64,000 nucleotides of DNA from Clostridia bacterium (lineage in GTDB: Bacteria; Bacillota; Clostridia; Oscillospirales; Acutalibacteraceae). The stretch spans positions 94,006 to 158,005 of the forward strand of contig JAFQBE010000012.1 in assembly GCA_017416765.1 (NCBI GenBank), given 5' to 3'. Of the stretch, positions 9,068 through 16,772 are shown piece after piece; position 1 is the first letter of the stretch; every line of letters begins with the position of its first letter. The position numbers and the translations under genes were made by a program. The notes below the pieces were generated by a model, which was not told the origin of the DNA, did no database searches, and saw only the letters and a program-made list of their open reading frames with translations.

Positions 9068-9796
9068 TTATACTTTTTCCAAGTGATTAAGCAATGCATT
9101 AAGTACGAGAACTGAAATACCCGAAACCGCAAAAAGTAAAATAAGCGGTAAAAAGAAGCCGAATGAAAGCGGATCGAAAATTGAAACGCCGATAAAAGTA
9201 TAGGAAAAAAGCTTAGGCATAAAGGCTGCCATTGAAATAATGATATACTTTTTATAGTTGAATTTAAGCGAACCGTATAGCTGACTGACGGCATTTATCG
9301 GAAAGCTCGGAATAAATCTTAGTATAAACAGTAGCCACGGATTTCCTTTTCCGCTGTATTCAACAAGAATACGCGACACCTGATTTTTATAAAGCACACG
9401 CTGAGCTTTACCGCCGCCGTATTTAAGACCGAAATTATATTTAACCGTAAACATCATCAGCAAGCCTGCGGCATTAACTATAATTGCAGTTGTAGCCGGA
9501 AAAACCATACCGGTAAGAATACAAACGGCAGGCATACTTAGGATAGGAAAAAAGCATTTGATAAGATAAATCAAAAAAATTATTATCGTAATAATATGTG
9601 TATAGCCGATAGATACTATAGCCATATCTATTTTGTAAAGAATCTCCTCATATTTAGCATACCATTGCTGAATTTCCGGGCTGGTGGAAATAATATAAAG
9701 CGCGATGAAAACTGCCGCGAAAATTAACAGAACAACACCGGCAAGGTTCATTGCGGACCTGCGTTTTGCAGTTTTATCCAAACGGCTTTTCACCAC
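9068..9796 (-). CDS. TVP38/TMEM64 (VTT-domain) membrane protein
   Basis: About 242 residues with several hydrophobic segments: one near residues 17-38, then a central VTT (SNARE-associated) region. The VTT-type pattern is visible in LRFIPSFPINAVSQLYGSLKFNYKKYI (only part of it conserved), with the Arg and Pro residues typical of the family. Relatives are implicated in lipid scrambling and membrane homeostasis, but this gene's function is inference. The exact start is unsure: the frame opens with tandem GTG codons right after AAAGG, and an in-frame TTG at 9781 has better spacing. It is divergent from the dehydrogenase gene. Confidence 0.8.
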   Translation of the reverse strand: MVKSRLDKTAKRRSAMNLAGVVLLIFAAVFIALYIISTSPEIQQWYAKYEEILYKIDMAIVSIGYTHIITIIIFLIYLIKCFFPILSMPAVCILTGMVFPATTAIIVNAAGLLMMFTVKYNFGLKYGGGKAQRVLYKNQVSRILVEYSGKGNPWLLFILRFIPSFPINAVSQLYGSLKFNYKKYIIISMAAFMPKLFSYTFIGVSIFDPLSFGFFLPLILLFAVSGISVLVLNALLNHLEKV

Positions 9797-9812
9797 CCTT
9801 TCAAAATAGGCA

Positions 9813-9841
9813 TTGCAAAAAATAAAAACACACGCTATAAT
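9813..9841 (+). promoter_or_regulatory. Promoter of the 2-hydroxyacid dehydrogenase operon
   Basis: TTGCAA (9813-9818), a 17-bp spacer, and TATAAT (9836-9841), about 50 bp upstream of the ATG at 9892. Confidence 0.75.
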
Positions 9842-9891
9842 TATATATAATTTTTATCAATAGGTCAACCGATTAGGAGTGATTTTTTAAA

Positions 9892-10851
9892 ATGAAAGCT
9901 GTAATTTTGGACGGCTACACAACCAACCCGGGCGATTTAAGCTGGGAATGGCTTGAAAACGTATGTGAACTGACTGTTTTCGACAGAACAGCAGACGAAG
10001 ATATTATCCCGCGCTGCAAAGGCTGCGATATTATTATCACTAACAAAACTCCCCTTTCAAAGCAGACGCTTGAACAACTGCCTGAATGTAAATTCATTGC
10101 CCTGTTAAGTACCGGATACAATATTATTGACTGCGAGTATGCCGCAAGCCGCGGTATACCCGTTTCAAACATTCCCGCATACAGCACGGCGGCTGTCGCC
10201 CAGCTTACCTTTGCCTTTGTGCTTGAGCTTTGCAACAAGGTTGCAATACATAATGCGGAGGTTAAGCAAGGCAGATGGAGCGAATGTAAGGATTTCTGCT
10301 TCTGGAAAACACCGTTGCAGGAGCTTTACGGCAAAACCTTCGGCATATTCGGCTACGGCAGTATCGGCAGAACGGTTGCAGGCATAGCCAAAGCCTTCGG
10401 TATGAATGTTGTAGCCCATACAGCCAACCCGGATAAGTATAAAAATGAAAAAGATGTGCGTTTTGTTTCGCTTGACGAAATGCTTGAATGTTCTGACATA
10501 GTCAGTATGCATTGTCCGCTGACCCCGAAAACACAAGGCATAGTAAACGAAGAATTCATAAGTAAAATGAAAAAAACGGCATACCTCATAAACACATCAA
10601 GAGGTCCTGTGCTTGACGAAGAAGCTGTAGCGGCTGCGCTTAAAAGCGGCAGAATTGCGGGTGCGGGCGTTGACGTACTTTCAACCGAACCTCCCAAAGC
10701 GGATAATCCCCTGCTCGGTTGCGAAAGCTGCCTTATAACCCCCCACATAGCCTGGGCGGCATTTGAAACAAGAGAAAGGCTTATCAGTATTCTTAAAGAA
10801 AATATATTCGCGTTTCTTGACGGAAAGCCCATAAATACCGTAAATATGTAA
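9892..10851 (+). CDS. D-2-hydroxyacid dehydrogenase (NAD-dependent)
   Basis: 319 residues, typical of the family. The Rossmann motif is FGIFGYGSIGRTV (about residues 149-161). The catalytic Arg is in NTSRGPVLDE, the Glu in GVDVLSTEPP and the His in LITPHIAWA. These enzymes reversibly reduce 2-oxoacids to D-2-hydroxyacids. The sequence resembles glycerate dehydrogenase/hydroxypyruvate reductase-like members, but substrate cannot be fixed by eye. It is cytosolic and is followed after 15 nt by a small gene, probably in the same transcript. It is preceded by AGGAG with a rather long gap. Confidence 0.92.
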   Translation: MKAVILDGYTTNPGDLSWEWLENVCELTVFDRTADEDIIPRCKGCDIIITNKTPLSKQTLEQLPECKFIALLSTGYNIIDCEYAASRGIPVSNIPAYSTAAVAQLTFAFVLELCNKVAIHNAEVKQGRWSECKDFCFWKTPLQELYGKTFGIFGYGSIGRTVAGIAKAFGMNVVAHTANPDKYKNEKDVRFVSLDEMLECSDIVSMHCPLTPKTQGIVNEEFISKMKKTAYLINTSRGPVLDEEAVAAALKSGRIAGAGVDVLSTEPPKADNPLLGCESCLITPHIAWAAFETRERLISILKENIFAFLDGKPINTVNM

Positions 10852-10866
10852 AGCTCGGGTGAATTT

Positions 10867-11076
10867 ATGATTCTGAAAGAAATTGAATACGAAAAAAAAG
10901 ATTATTTATTCACAGCGGTGCTTGATAATGGCGTAACAATTCACGCATTTGCAGACGGCACAGCCGACGGTACGGACGGCAGACGCTACAAAGCTGTAAG
11001 CCATATAGATCCGTTTGATATTTACGATGTTTTTGACGAAACAATTGTTGACGGATGGGAATTGATAGAAGAATAA
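10867..11076 (+). CDS. Small hypothetical protein, 69 residues
   Basis: Not recognised. An acidic small soluble protein (many Asp/Glu, no hydrophobic segment) beginning MILKEIEYEKKDYLF. It starts 15 nt after the dehydrogenase stop and is followed by a clear terminator, so it is the second gene of that transcript. GTG-GAATT-like sequence precedes the ATG, giving only a weak ribosome site; translation may be coupled. The codon pattern resembles that of its neighbours, supporting a real gene. Confidence 0.65.
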   Translation: MILKEIEYEKKDYLFTAVLDNGVTIHAFADGTADGTDGRRYKAVSHIDPFDIYDVFDETIVDGWELIEE

Positions 11077-11086
11077 CCATACAGCA

Positions 11087-11125
11087 AAACACACCGCGAC
11101 CTTATAAGTCTGCGGTGTGTTTTAA
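11087..11125 (+). terminator. Terminator of the dehydrogenase operon
   Basis: A 12-bp stem (AAAACACACCGC, 11087-11098, with GCGGTGTGTTTT, 11112-11123) running into a T-rich stretch. Confidence 0.88.
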
Positions 11126-11144
11126 TTTGCATAATTTTTTAAAA

Positions 11145-11203
11145 AATGATGTCATTCTGAGCGGTAGCGAAGAATCTTTTACACTTTTAAAATTCTTCAC
11201 TTA
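11145..11203. repeat. Degenerate copy of the TCATTCTGAGCG-type dispersed repeat
   Basis: It contains GATGTCATTCTGAGCG and AGAATCTTTTAC like the better-preserved element at 11886-11953, but the right arm is decayed. Sequences of this kind are scattered in many gut bacterial genomes. Confidence 0.6.
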
Positions 11204-11250
11204 GTATTTTGGTATAAATGCAATATGAAACGGCAATCAAGTGAAAAATC

Positions 11251-11285
11251 AAAATCTATCACAGAACCGTCCCCTGATAGATTTT
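11251..11285. repeat. REP-like palindrome with loop CAGAACCGTCCCC
   Basis: Perfect 11-bp arms (11251-11261 and 11275-11285) around the 13-nt loop CAGAACCGTCCCC. The same loop recurs, in either orientation, at 11681-11705 and 44111-44135, and degenerately at 11850-11874. Confidence 0.75.
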
Positions 11286-11546
11286 TGGACACGCTTCTTT
11301 GTCAATATTTCTGCCGTAAAGCGTGCTCATAACAATATCCTTGCCTGTTGCAAAGCCGCCCGGAACATCATCAAGTATTTCAGAAGCATTTAGTATCCAT
11401 TCGCTTACTGTTACTGTTCCACGCACTGTCAAAACCACTAAAGGTCTGCCGGAAGCATTATCCGAACCGTCATCTGATGTTAAAACAGGTTCTGAAAGAA
11501 AGCTTCTATCTGATCCAACCAATCCAAAAAAAGTGCGAGTGCACAC
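11259..11546 (-). pseudogene. Possible fragment of a lipase-like gene
   Basis: A 95-codon frame whose middle, GRPLVVLTVRGTV followed by SEWILNA, resembles the strand before the nucleophile region in class 3 lipase-like alpha/beta hydrolases. The catalytic GxSxG part is absent. The end runs into the REP-like palindrome at 11251-11285, which supplies the last codons and the stop, and the start has no ribosome site and overlaps another small frame. I read it as a decayed remnant cut by repeat insertion. The family match is judged by eye and is weak. Confidence 0.4.
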
Positions 11547-11587
11547 ATCGTTAGAATGAGTCCCGTACCGAGTGTTGGTTGATACAT
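11480..11587 (-). CDS. Putative small membrane peptide, 35 residues
   Basis: The ATG at 11587 has a strong AGGAGG site 8 nt upstream. The product (MYQPTLGTGLILTMCALALF then LDWLDQIEAFFQNLF) has one hydrophobic helix (residues 6-22) and an acidic amphipathic tail. It overlaps the lipase-like remnant in another frame. It could be a real small membrane protein, a toxin-like peptide, or the frameshifted front of the remnant. No antisense RNA or partner gene is evident. Moderate to low certainty. Confidence 0.4.
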   Translation of the reverse strand: MYQPTLGTGLILTMCALALFLDWLDQIEAFFQNLF

Positions 11588-11680
11588 AATTACTACCTCC
11601 TACATTATTTGTTATATTATTTGTTGTATTGTTTCTTATATATTGGGTATGGTGATGTTTCTATGGCCGACTGCAACGGT

Positions 11681-11705
11681 CAATCAGGGGACGGTTCTGT
11701 GATTG
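11681..11705. repeat. REP-like palindrome, inverted copy
   Basis: Arms CAATCA/TGATTG around GGGGACGGTTCTG, the reverse complement of the loop at 11262-11274. Confidence 0.7.
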
Positions 11706-11849
11706 GCGCATCCTCCGATCGTTTTATTCCAGGGTATGTGTACACAAGAGGATAGAAAAGTATTTCCTCTTGACTTTATTTTATCAGCACAAATTCAGTT
11801 TGGCAATACTTTGAGCCAATCTGTAACTATTTGTAACCTTTTCGGAAAT

Positions 11850-11874
11850 CAATCAGGAAACGGTTATGTGATTG
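11850..11874. repeat. REP-like palindrome, degenerate copy
   Basis: Arms CAATCA/TGATTG are intact, but the 13-nt loop is GGAAACGGTTATG, differing at a few positions from the other copies. Confidence 0.6.
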
Positions 11875-11885
11875 GTATAAAAATG

Positions 11886-11953
11886 ATGTCATTCTGAGCG
11901 GCAGCTAAGAATCTTTTACGCTTTAAGATTCTTCACTTCGTTTAGAATGACAT
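11886..11953. repeat. 68-bp palindromic dispersed element
   Basis: Outer arms ATGTCATTCT (11886-11895) and AGAATGACAT (11944-11953) are perfect complements. Inner arms AAGAATCTT (11907-11915) and AAGATTCTT (11925-11933) are also perfect. The whole folds as one long hairpin, like a small non-autonomous element. Confidence 0.7.
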
Positions 11954-12025
11954 TACAATTTATAAATCAGATGTGGGCAAAACCACATCAAAAACTATTA
12001 TCTATTCACTATTATTTATTATCTC

Positions 12026-12784
12026 TTATCTCGCAAATTGCTTATTGCAATTTGCGCAGTCTGCCGGTGGCGGGTCATTCGTTATATCGAAAATTGCAAG
12101 GCGCAAATCTTTAATTTCAAGCTTGCGGGCAACAATATCGCAATAGCTTTTTTCTTCAACTTCTTCGCCGTCGGCATATTCAACAGCTGAAATCGGGCAG
12201 CGGAAGATTTTGCCCTCAACAAAAATTGTGTGCGTATTTTCGCAATATGTACATTTATTTTCGGGTTCGCGCACGGAATAGTTTATATCCTTTTCAACAA
12301 AAAGCGCTTCTATTTCAGCAACCTTACTTCCTGTTGATTCAACAACAGCCTTCATACCGGGGTTGCGCAGAACATCGCACTGCGCTTGGGTAGGTACAGT
12401 ATTGCCTGAACAGACCACTTCGATATATTTGATTTTTGGCAGACGGAGAGTAAGCTTAATTACCCTTTCAAAATCGGGATAATTCAGCACATCATCGCCG
12501 ATAAAGCGCATTTTATGCATATAATAGTTTAACTCATAAAAAACCTGCATAGTATATTCAAGGTTTTCAAAGTTTGCGCTGTAGCCGCCTTTTGTATTGA
12601 GCAGAACATCGGTACAATCGGGGGTAAGGTTCTGAATATTGAAAAGCTCGGTGTTTGATAAAATGCTTATCCACAGCCCCGGATAGCGAAGAGCATTAAC
12701 CTCTTTGAACATATCGGGCAGCTTTGCATACTGCGCAGAATAGCAACGGTTTATCAGGTATTTTTTGCGTTGTTTAGGTGTCAT
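12026..12784 (-). CDS. Cysteine-rich protein with a SPASM-like C-terminus, no radical-SAM motif
   Basis: 252 residues. The C-terminal third carries Cys178, Cys181, Cys196, Cys215, Cys243 and Cys246 (CTYC ... CPIS ... YCD ... CANC), like the auxiliary iron-sulfur (SPASM-type) region of radical SAM enzymes. However, the N-terminal half lacks a CxxxCxxC motif; only an isolated Cys14 is present. The N-terminal 130 residues look alpha/beta, as in a decayed TIM barrel. It lies 15 nt after recO on the same strand, so it may be co-transcribed. Possible roles are metal binding or an iron-sulfur protein; its function is unknown. Confidence 0.65.
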   Translation of the reverse strand: MTPKQRKKYLINRCYSAQYAKLPDMFKEVNALRYPGLWISILSNTELFNIQNLTPDCTDVLLNTKGGYSANFENLEYTMQVFYELNYYMHKMRFIGDDVLNYPDFERVIKLTLRLPKIKYIEVVCSGNTVPTQAQCDVLRNPGMKAVVESTGSKVAEIEALFVEKDINYSVREPENKCTYCENTHTIFVEGKIFRCPISAVEYADGEEVEEKSYCDIVARKLEIKDLRLAIFDITNDPPPADCANCNKQFAR

Positions 12785-12799
12785 TATACTAAACCTCTT

Positions 12800-13537
12800 T
12801 TATGTAAATGATTTATAAAGCTCGAGTGATTTATACCTGCGCTGTGTGGTAGCAAGCAGGTAACGCTCCGCAATATCGGCAAGCTCCTTAAGTCCCGCAT
12901 TTGAAAGCTTGAAAGAAAAAATCTTCTGCGGGTCAGAAAGGCAGATATGCCGCATGGCAGTTACCGTACCGATACCGAGCATATAACTGTGCTGCGGTTT
13001 TGAACATGCGGAACAATAAAGCTGTGAAGCCTCAATATCAAAAAACATTGTATCATCGGCAAATTTTTCACATTCACAGCAGCCTAAAAGGTTGGGCATA
13101 TAGCCGGTAAGGCTTAAAATTCGCAGTTCAAAAACCGCCTTCAGCTGATGCACGGGTATTTTGTTATTAGCGAGCATATAAAGTGCATTCAACGCTAAAG
13201 AAAGCAGTTCCGGCGAATCTGCTCCTTCAGGCGAAAGCTCGCATATCAGCTCACAAAAATACATAGCAAGCGAAGTACGGGCAAAATCGTTCCTGATACC
13301 GAAAAAAACTTCTATCGGTTCAGCTTCGTCTATTGTATATGTATCGCGGTTCATAAAAATTGAAAAACGGGAGTAACCCAAAAGCTGTGTTGCTGAAAGC
13401 GAACGGCTTTTTATGCTCCTTGCACCTCGTACAAACGCTTTAATAACGCCCATATCGCGGGTTAAGACGGTGACGAGGCGGTCCGCCTCACCCGTCTGCT
13501 GTTCCCTTATTATCAATCCGTCCGTATTCAGCCTCAT
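12800..13537 (-). CDS. recO: DNA repair protein RecO
   Basis: 245 residues. RecO helps RecR load RecA on single-stranded DNA coated by SSB, in the cytosol. The OB-fold N-terminus (MRLNTDGLIIREQQTGEADR, TRDMGVIKAFVRGARS) and the zinc-finger Cys pairs CCECEKF and YCSACSK in the C-terminal half are visible. The ATG lies inside the end of the yqzL-like frame (50-nt overlap), and an AGGGAGAT site precedes it. It follows era/yqzL, as in most Firmicutes. Confidence 0.93.
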   Translation of the reverse strand: MRLNTDGLIIREQQTGEADRLVTVLTRDMGVIKAFVRGARSIKSRSLSATQLLGYSRFSIFMNRDTYTIDEAEPIEVFFGIRNDFARTSLAMYFCELICELSPEGADSPELLSLALNALYMLANNKIPVHQLKAVFELRILSLTGYMPNLLGCCECEKFADDTMFFDIEASQLYCSACSKPQHSYMLGIGTVTAMRHICLSDPQKIFSFKLSNAGLKELADIAERYLLATTQRRYKSLELYKSFT

Positions 13538-13616
13538 TGGCTATCTCCCTGTATTTCAAATAGTCTTCAATTTTGCCGCTCAGGGCAAAAACCTTCCATG
13601 CATCGTTTTTATCCAC
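13488..13616 (-). CDS. yqzL: YqzL-like small protein, 42 residues
   Basis: Not a long frame, but in the conserved era-yqzL-recO position. It starts with GTG at 13616, with GGGAG 9 nt upstream. The product begins MDKNDAWKVFALSGKIEDYL, close to the WKVFxxTGxIxxYL pattern I associate with YqzL proteins. The frame runs 50 nt into recO. The ribosome site is in the arm of a hairpin (13622-13657). The molecular function of the family is unknown. Position and motif make the call fairly firm. Confidence 0.75.
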   Translation of the reverse strand: MDKNDAWKVFALSGKIEDYLKYREIANEAEYGRIDNKGTADG

Positions 13617-13621
13617 AAAGC

Positions 13622-13657
13622 AAAACTCCCTTCTGATTTTATTCTGTGGGGAGTTTT
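13622..13657 (-). promoter_or_regulatory. Hairpin covering the yqzL ribosome site
   Basis: A 9-bp perfect stem AAAACTCCC/GGGAGTTTT (13622-13630 with 13649-13657) with an 18-nt loop, between era and yqzL. The downstream arm on the minus strand contains the GGGAG ribosome site of yqzL. It could be a weak terminator or a translational control element. Confidence 0.55.
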
Positions 13658-13686
13658 TCGCATTATTAGTGGAAAAAATTAAATAA

Positions 13687-14580
13687 TTAATCCAAGCCGA
13701 AATTGTGAATAAGTCCCTCTCTGTTGCGCCAATCCTCTTTTACCTTGACCCAGCATTTAAGGTTTACCTTACAATCAAAAAAGCGCTCCATATCTTCCCT
13801 TGCTCTGGTGGAAACGCGCTTGAGCATTGCGCCGCCTTTGCCGATAATTATACCCTTGTGGCTTTCCTTTTCGCAGTAAATAATCGCATCTATATCAATA
13901 ATTTCGGCATCATCACGCTCACGCATTTTTTCAATGCTGACCGCTGTGCCGTGCGGAATTTCCTTATCAAGATTACGAAGCAGCTTTTCGCGTATCATTT
14001 CAGCAGCAAGCACTCTTTCCGGCTGGTCTGTCAATGTATCCTCCGGGAAGAAATGGTAGCCCGGTTCGGCGAGCTTTTTAAGCTCATCAAGAAGCGGAAT
14101 CATATTATCGCCTTTAACGGCTGAAACAGGAACAATTGCCTCAAAATCATAAAGCTTTGAGAACATGAGTATACGCTGCATAAGCTGTTCTTTTTCAGGT
14201 ATTGTATCTACCTTATTTATGGCAAGCACCACCCTTGCCTTCTGCTGTGCAAATTTTTTGAGAAGTTCCTCTTCGGTTGCGCGCAGCTCACCCTCAGGTT
14301 CAACAACGAAAAGGCAGGCATCAACACCGGAAATGGTTTCGTCAACAGCCTTTATCATTTTTTCGCCGAGCTTTGTTTTCGGGCGGTGAAAACCGGGTGT
14401 ATCGGTAAAAACAAGCTGTGTTTCTTCTTCGGTAAGCACACCCATAATACGGGTACGCGTAGTCTGCGGCTTATCGGAAACAATGGCGATTTTTTCACCG
14501 AGCAAACGGTTGAGAATTGATGATTTACCTACATTCGGACAGCCTACAATAGCAATAAAAGCAGTTTTCTGATTATTCAT
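13687..14580 (-). CDS. era: GTPase Era
   Basis: 297 residues. Era binds the 3' end of 16S rRNA and assists 30S subunit maturation. G1 is GCPNVGKSS (residues 13-21), G3 is DTPGFHRP, G4 is NKVD and G5 is VSAVKGDN. The C-terminal KH domain carries the loop motif GKGGAMLK, with KVNLKCWVKVKEDWR at the end. It starts 5 nt after the dgkA stop and is part of the phoH-to-recO operon. Confidence 0.96.
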   Translation of the reverse strand: MNNQKTAFIAIVGCPNVGKSSILNRLLGEKIAIVSDKPQTTRTRIMGVLTEEETQLVFTDTPGFHRPKTKLGEKMIKAVDETISGVDACLFVVEPEGELRATEEELLKKFAQQKARVVLAINKVDTIPEKEQLMQRILMFSKLYDFEAIVPVSAVKGDNMIPLLDELKKLAEPGYHFFPEDTLTDQPERVLAAEMIREKLLRNLDKEIPHGTAVSIEKMRERDDAEIIDIDAIIYCEKESHKGIIIGKGGAMLKRVSTRAREDMERFFDCKVNLKCWVKVKEDWRNREGLIHNFGLD

Positions 14581-14585
14581 AAAAA

Positions 14586-15074
14586 TTATTTTCTCCTGAG
14601 GAATTTCAAATATTTATACGGGCTTACAAACATGAAACAAAGTGCTGCAACAAAGCTTATTAAAAACAGCACAAAGCTTAAAGGATTGGAAACATAATAT
14701 TCAAACATTGCTTTAAAAGCAGCGGGCTGGAACAGAATAATTACACCAACTATAACCGCAAAAATCGCAGCAACAAGTACAGCACCGGCAGCGGTATCCT
14801 TGGCTATGCGTGCGTTTTCACTTATTTCGCCTTTTGCGGCTGTATCAACAGCACGCTCAACAGCAGTATTGATATATTCTGCCATTATAACAAGCGCTGC
14901 TGCAAGGGCAAGAATTGCAGCCTGAGTTTTAGAAACGGTAAAAAAATCGTACCTCAATAAAAAGAACGCCATATAAAATAGGCAGCATAAATGCACACGC
15001 ATATTGCGCTCGTTCAGCACAGGATAAGCAAGACCTTTAAAAGCATAAACAAAACTTTTTAAAAACGCTTTCAT
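14586..15074 (-). CDS. dgkA: Diacylglycerol/undecaprenol kinase family protein
   Basis: 162 residues, slightly longer than the usual 120-130 because of an added C-terminal membrane segment. The DgkA signature appears as LVIMAEYINTAVERAVD, with the following KDTAAGAVL, plus four hydrophobic segments. In Gram-positive bacteria this family phosphorylates undecaprenol, recycling the lipid carrier of the cell envelope. It sits between ybeY and era in the standard Firmicutes order, with a 2-nt gap from ybeY. Confidence 0.9.
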   Translation of the reverse strand: MKAFLKSFVYAFKGLAYPVLNERNMRVHLCCLFYMAFFLLRYDFFTVSKTQAAILALAAALVIMAEYINTAVERAVDTAAKGEISENARIAKDTAAGAVLVAAIFAVIVGVIILFQPAAFKAMFEYYVSNPLSFVLFLISFVAALCFMFVSPYKYLKFLRRK

Positions 15075-15076
15075 TA

Positions 15077-15592
15077 TCAGACCTCATCGTCTTCGCCTAA
15101 ATAATAGCTGCTTGTCCTATGTAAACCGAGTTTAATAAGCACTTCTTCTTCTTTTTCACGCATTCTGACCCTTTCAAGTCCGCCGTTGACATGGTCATAG
15201 CCCAACAAATGAAGCATTGAATGAACGGTAAGGAAAGCTACCTCACGCTGTAAGGAATGTTCATAAAGCTCTGCCTGCGCAACAGCATGCTCCATGGAAA
15301 TGACTATATCACCAAGAAGCTTTGCACCCGTTTCGGGGTTAACATCATAAACTCCGTTTTCACCCAAGGGGAAAGAAAGAACATCGGTTGAAGAATCAAC
15401 ATTGCGGAAGGTGTTATTAAGTTCGTGAATTCTTTCATCGTCAACAAAAGTTACGCTGATTTCTGCTGAACCTTCAAAGCCTTCGCTGACAAGTACAGCC
15501 GTACAGCTGCGCCTTATAAGCAGACGCAGACCAGTGGGAATTTTAACCTTTGCCTGTTCATCGGTAATTATTACTTTTATTTTATCTTTCAT
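15077..15592 (-). CDS. ybeY: Endoribonuclease YbeY
   Basis: 171 residues. YbeY is a zinc-dependent rRNA maturation and quality-control nuclease. The metal motif HSMLHLLGYDH is at about residues 127-137, and the family motif LNNTFRNVDSSTDVLSFP is at about 54-71. The start overlaps the phoH stop by 4 nt (ATGA), so they are translationally coupled. Confidence 0.95.
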   Translation of the reverse strand: MKDKIKVIITDEQAKVKIPTGLRLLIRRSCTAVLVSEGFEGSAEISVTFVDDERIHELNNTFRNVDSSTDVLSFPLGENGVYDVNPETGAKLLGDIVISMEHAVAQAELYEHSLQREVAFLTVHSMLHLLGYDHVNGGLERVRMREKEEEVLIKLGLHRTSSYYLGEDDEV

Positions 15593-16572
15593 TGGTGTTT
15601 ACCCCCGTTAATATTCTTTTTGCGTTCTTCATACTTTGCATAAGCTTTAACTATATCCTGCACAAGTCTGTGACGGACAACATCTTTATCATTAAATGTA
15701 ATAGCTTCAATATCGTCAATATTTTTGAGTATTTTAATAACTTCAACAAGACCCGATTTTTTGCCGTCGGGCAGGTCAATCTGCGTAACATCACCGGTAA
15801 TAACCATTTTTGAATTAAAACCAAGACGGGTAAGGAACATTTTCATCTGTTCAGGTGTTGTATTCTGCGCTTCATCAAGGATAACAAAGCTGTCATCAAG
15901 CGTTCTGCCGCGCATATATGCAAGCGGCGCAACCTCAATACTGCCGCGTTCCTGATACTTCTGAAAGTTTTCCGCACCGAGCATATCGAAAAGCGCATCA
16001 TACAGCGGACGCAGATAAGGGTCTACCTTCTGCTGTAAATCACCGGGCAGGAAGCCGAGCTTTTCACCCGCTTCAACGGCAGGTCTGGTCAGAATAATAC
16101 GGTTTACCTCCTTTGCACGGAAGGCATTCACCGCCATTGCAACCGCAAGGTAGGTTTTACCCGTACCTGCAGGACCGACACCGAACACAATGGTATTATT
16201 TTTAATTGCTTCAATATAATTCTTCTGACCGAGTGTTTTGGGTTTGACAGGCTTGCCGCGTGAAGTGATACACACGCAGTCGTTACCCATTGTTGAAATC
16301 TGGCTTTCGTTGCCTTCACCTACAAGGGTCATAACATAGCGCACATTCTGCTCTGTCAATGCTTCACCTTTATTAATGAGAGCAAGCAAGCCGTTTATTG
16401 CACGCACAGCCTTTGAAACATTTTCCGCATCACCGGTCACTTTAAGGTCTGAACCGCGTGAAACAACCGAAACAGAATACTCTTTTTCAATGTTTCTGAT
16501 ATTTTCATCAAAGCTGCCGAAAAGGCTTACAGCATGCTCCATTCTGTCAATACTGATAATCTGTTCAAACAA
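15589..16572 (-). CDS. phoH: PhoH-family ATPase
   Basis: 327 residues. It has an N-terminal KH-like region, then a RecA-like ATPase with Walker A GPAGTGKTYLA near residue 137 and Walker B VILDEAQN, followed by ITGDVTQIDLP. Proteins of this kind always sit next to ybeY and are thought to act on RNA. It is the first gene of the leftward operon, with a good promoter at 16611-16639. Confidence 0.94.
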   Translation of the reverse strand: MFEQIISIDRMEHAVSLFGSFDENIRNIEKEYSVSVVSRGSDLKVTGDAENVSKAVRAINGLLALINKGEALTEQNVRYVMTLVGEGNESQISTMGNDCVCITSRGKPVKPKTLGQKNYIEAIKNNTIVFGVGPAGTGKTYLAVAMAVNAFRAKEVNRIILTRPAVEAGEKLGFLPGDLQQKVDPYLRPLYDALFDMLGAENFQKYQERGSIEVAPLAYMRGRTLDDSFVILDEAQNTTPEQMKMFLTRLGFNSKMVITGDVTQIDLPDGKKSGLVEVIKILKNIDDIEAITFNDKDVVRHRLVQDIVKAYAKYEERKKNINGGKHQ

Positions 16573-16610
16573 TTGAATTCTCCTAACCCAAAAACAGCAA
16601 TTTTTATAGA

Positions 16611-16639
16611 ATTATATCACAAATTTTGTTTAATGTCAC
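16611..16639 (-). promoter_or_regulatory. Promoter of the phoH-ybeY-dgkA-era-yqzL-recO operon
   Basis: On the minus strand GTGACA (16634-16639), a 17-bp spacer, and perfect TATAAT (16611-16616). Confidence 0.75.
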
Positions 16640-16707
16640 TAGTTTTTTGCAAATATTTATACTGAATGCATTATTATGATTAACTTAATTTGTAATAACA
16701 TTCGCAC

Positions 16708-16736
16708 TTGACTTTATATAATAAAAGTTGTAAATT
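16708..16736 (+). promoter_or_regulatory. Promoter of the DUF1015-obg transcript
   Basis: TTGACT (16708-16713), a 17-bp spacer and TAAATT (16731-16736), upstream of AAGGAG and the ATG at 16773. It is divergent to the phoH promoter. Confidence 0.65.
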
Positions 16737-16772
16737 TATATAATGTAGTATTATGTAAGGAGATATTCGTTT

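Noticed and set aside
11703-11897. 64-codon plus-strand frame in the repeat zone
   Set aside because: It begins inside a REP-like palindrome, has no ribosome site and ends in another repeat.
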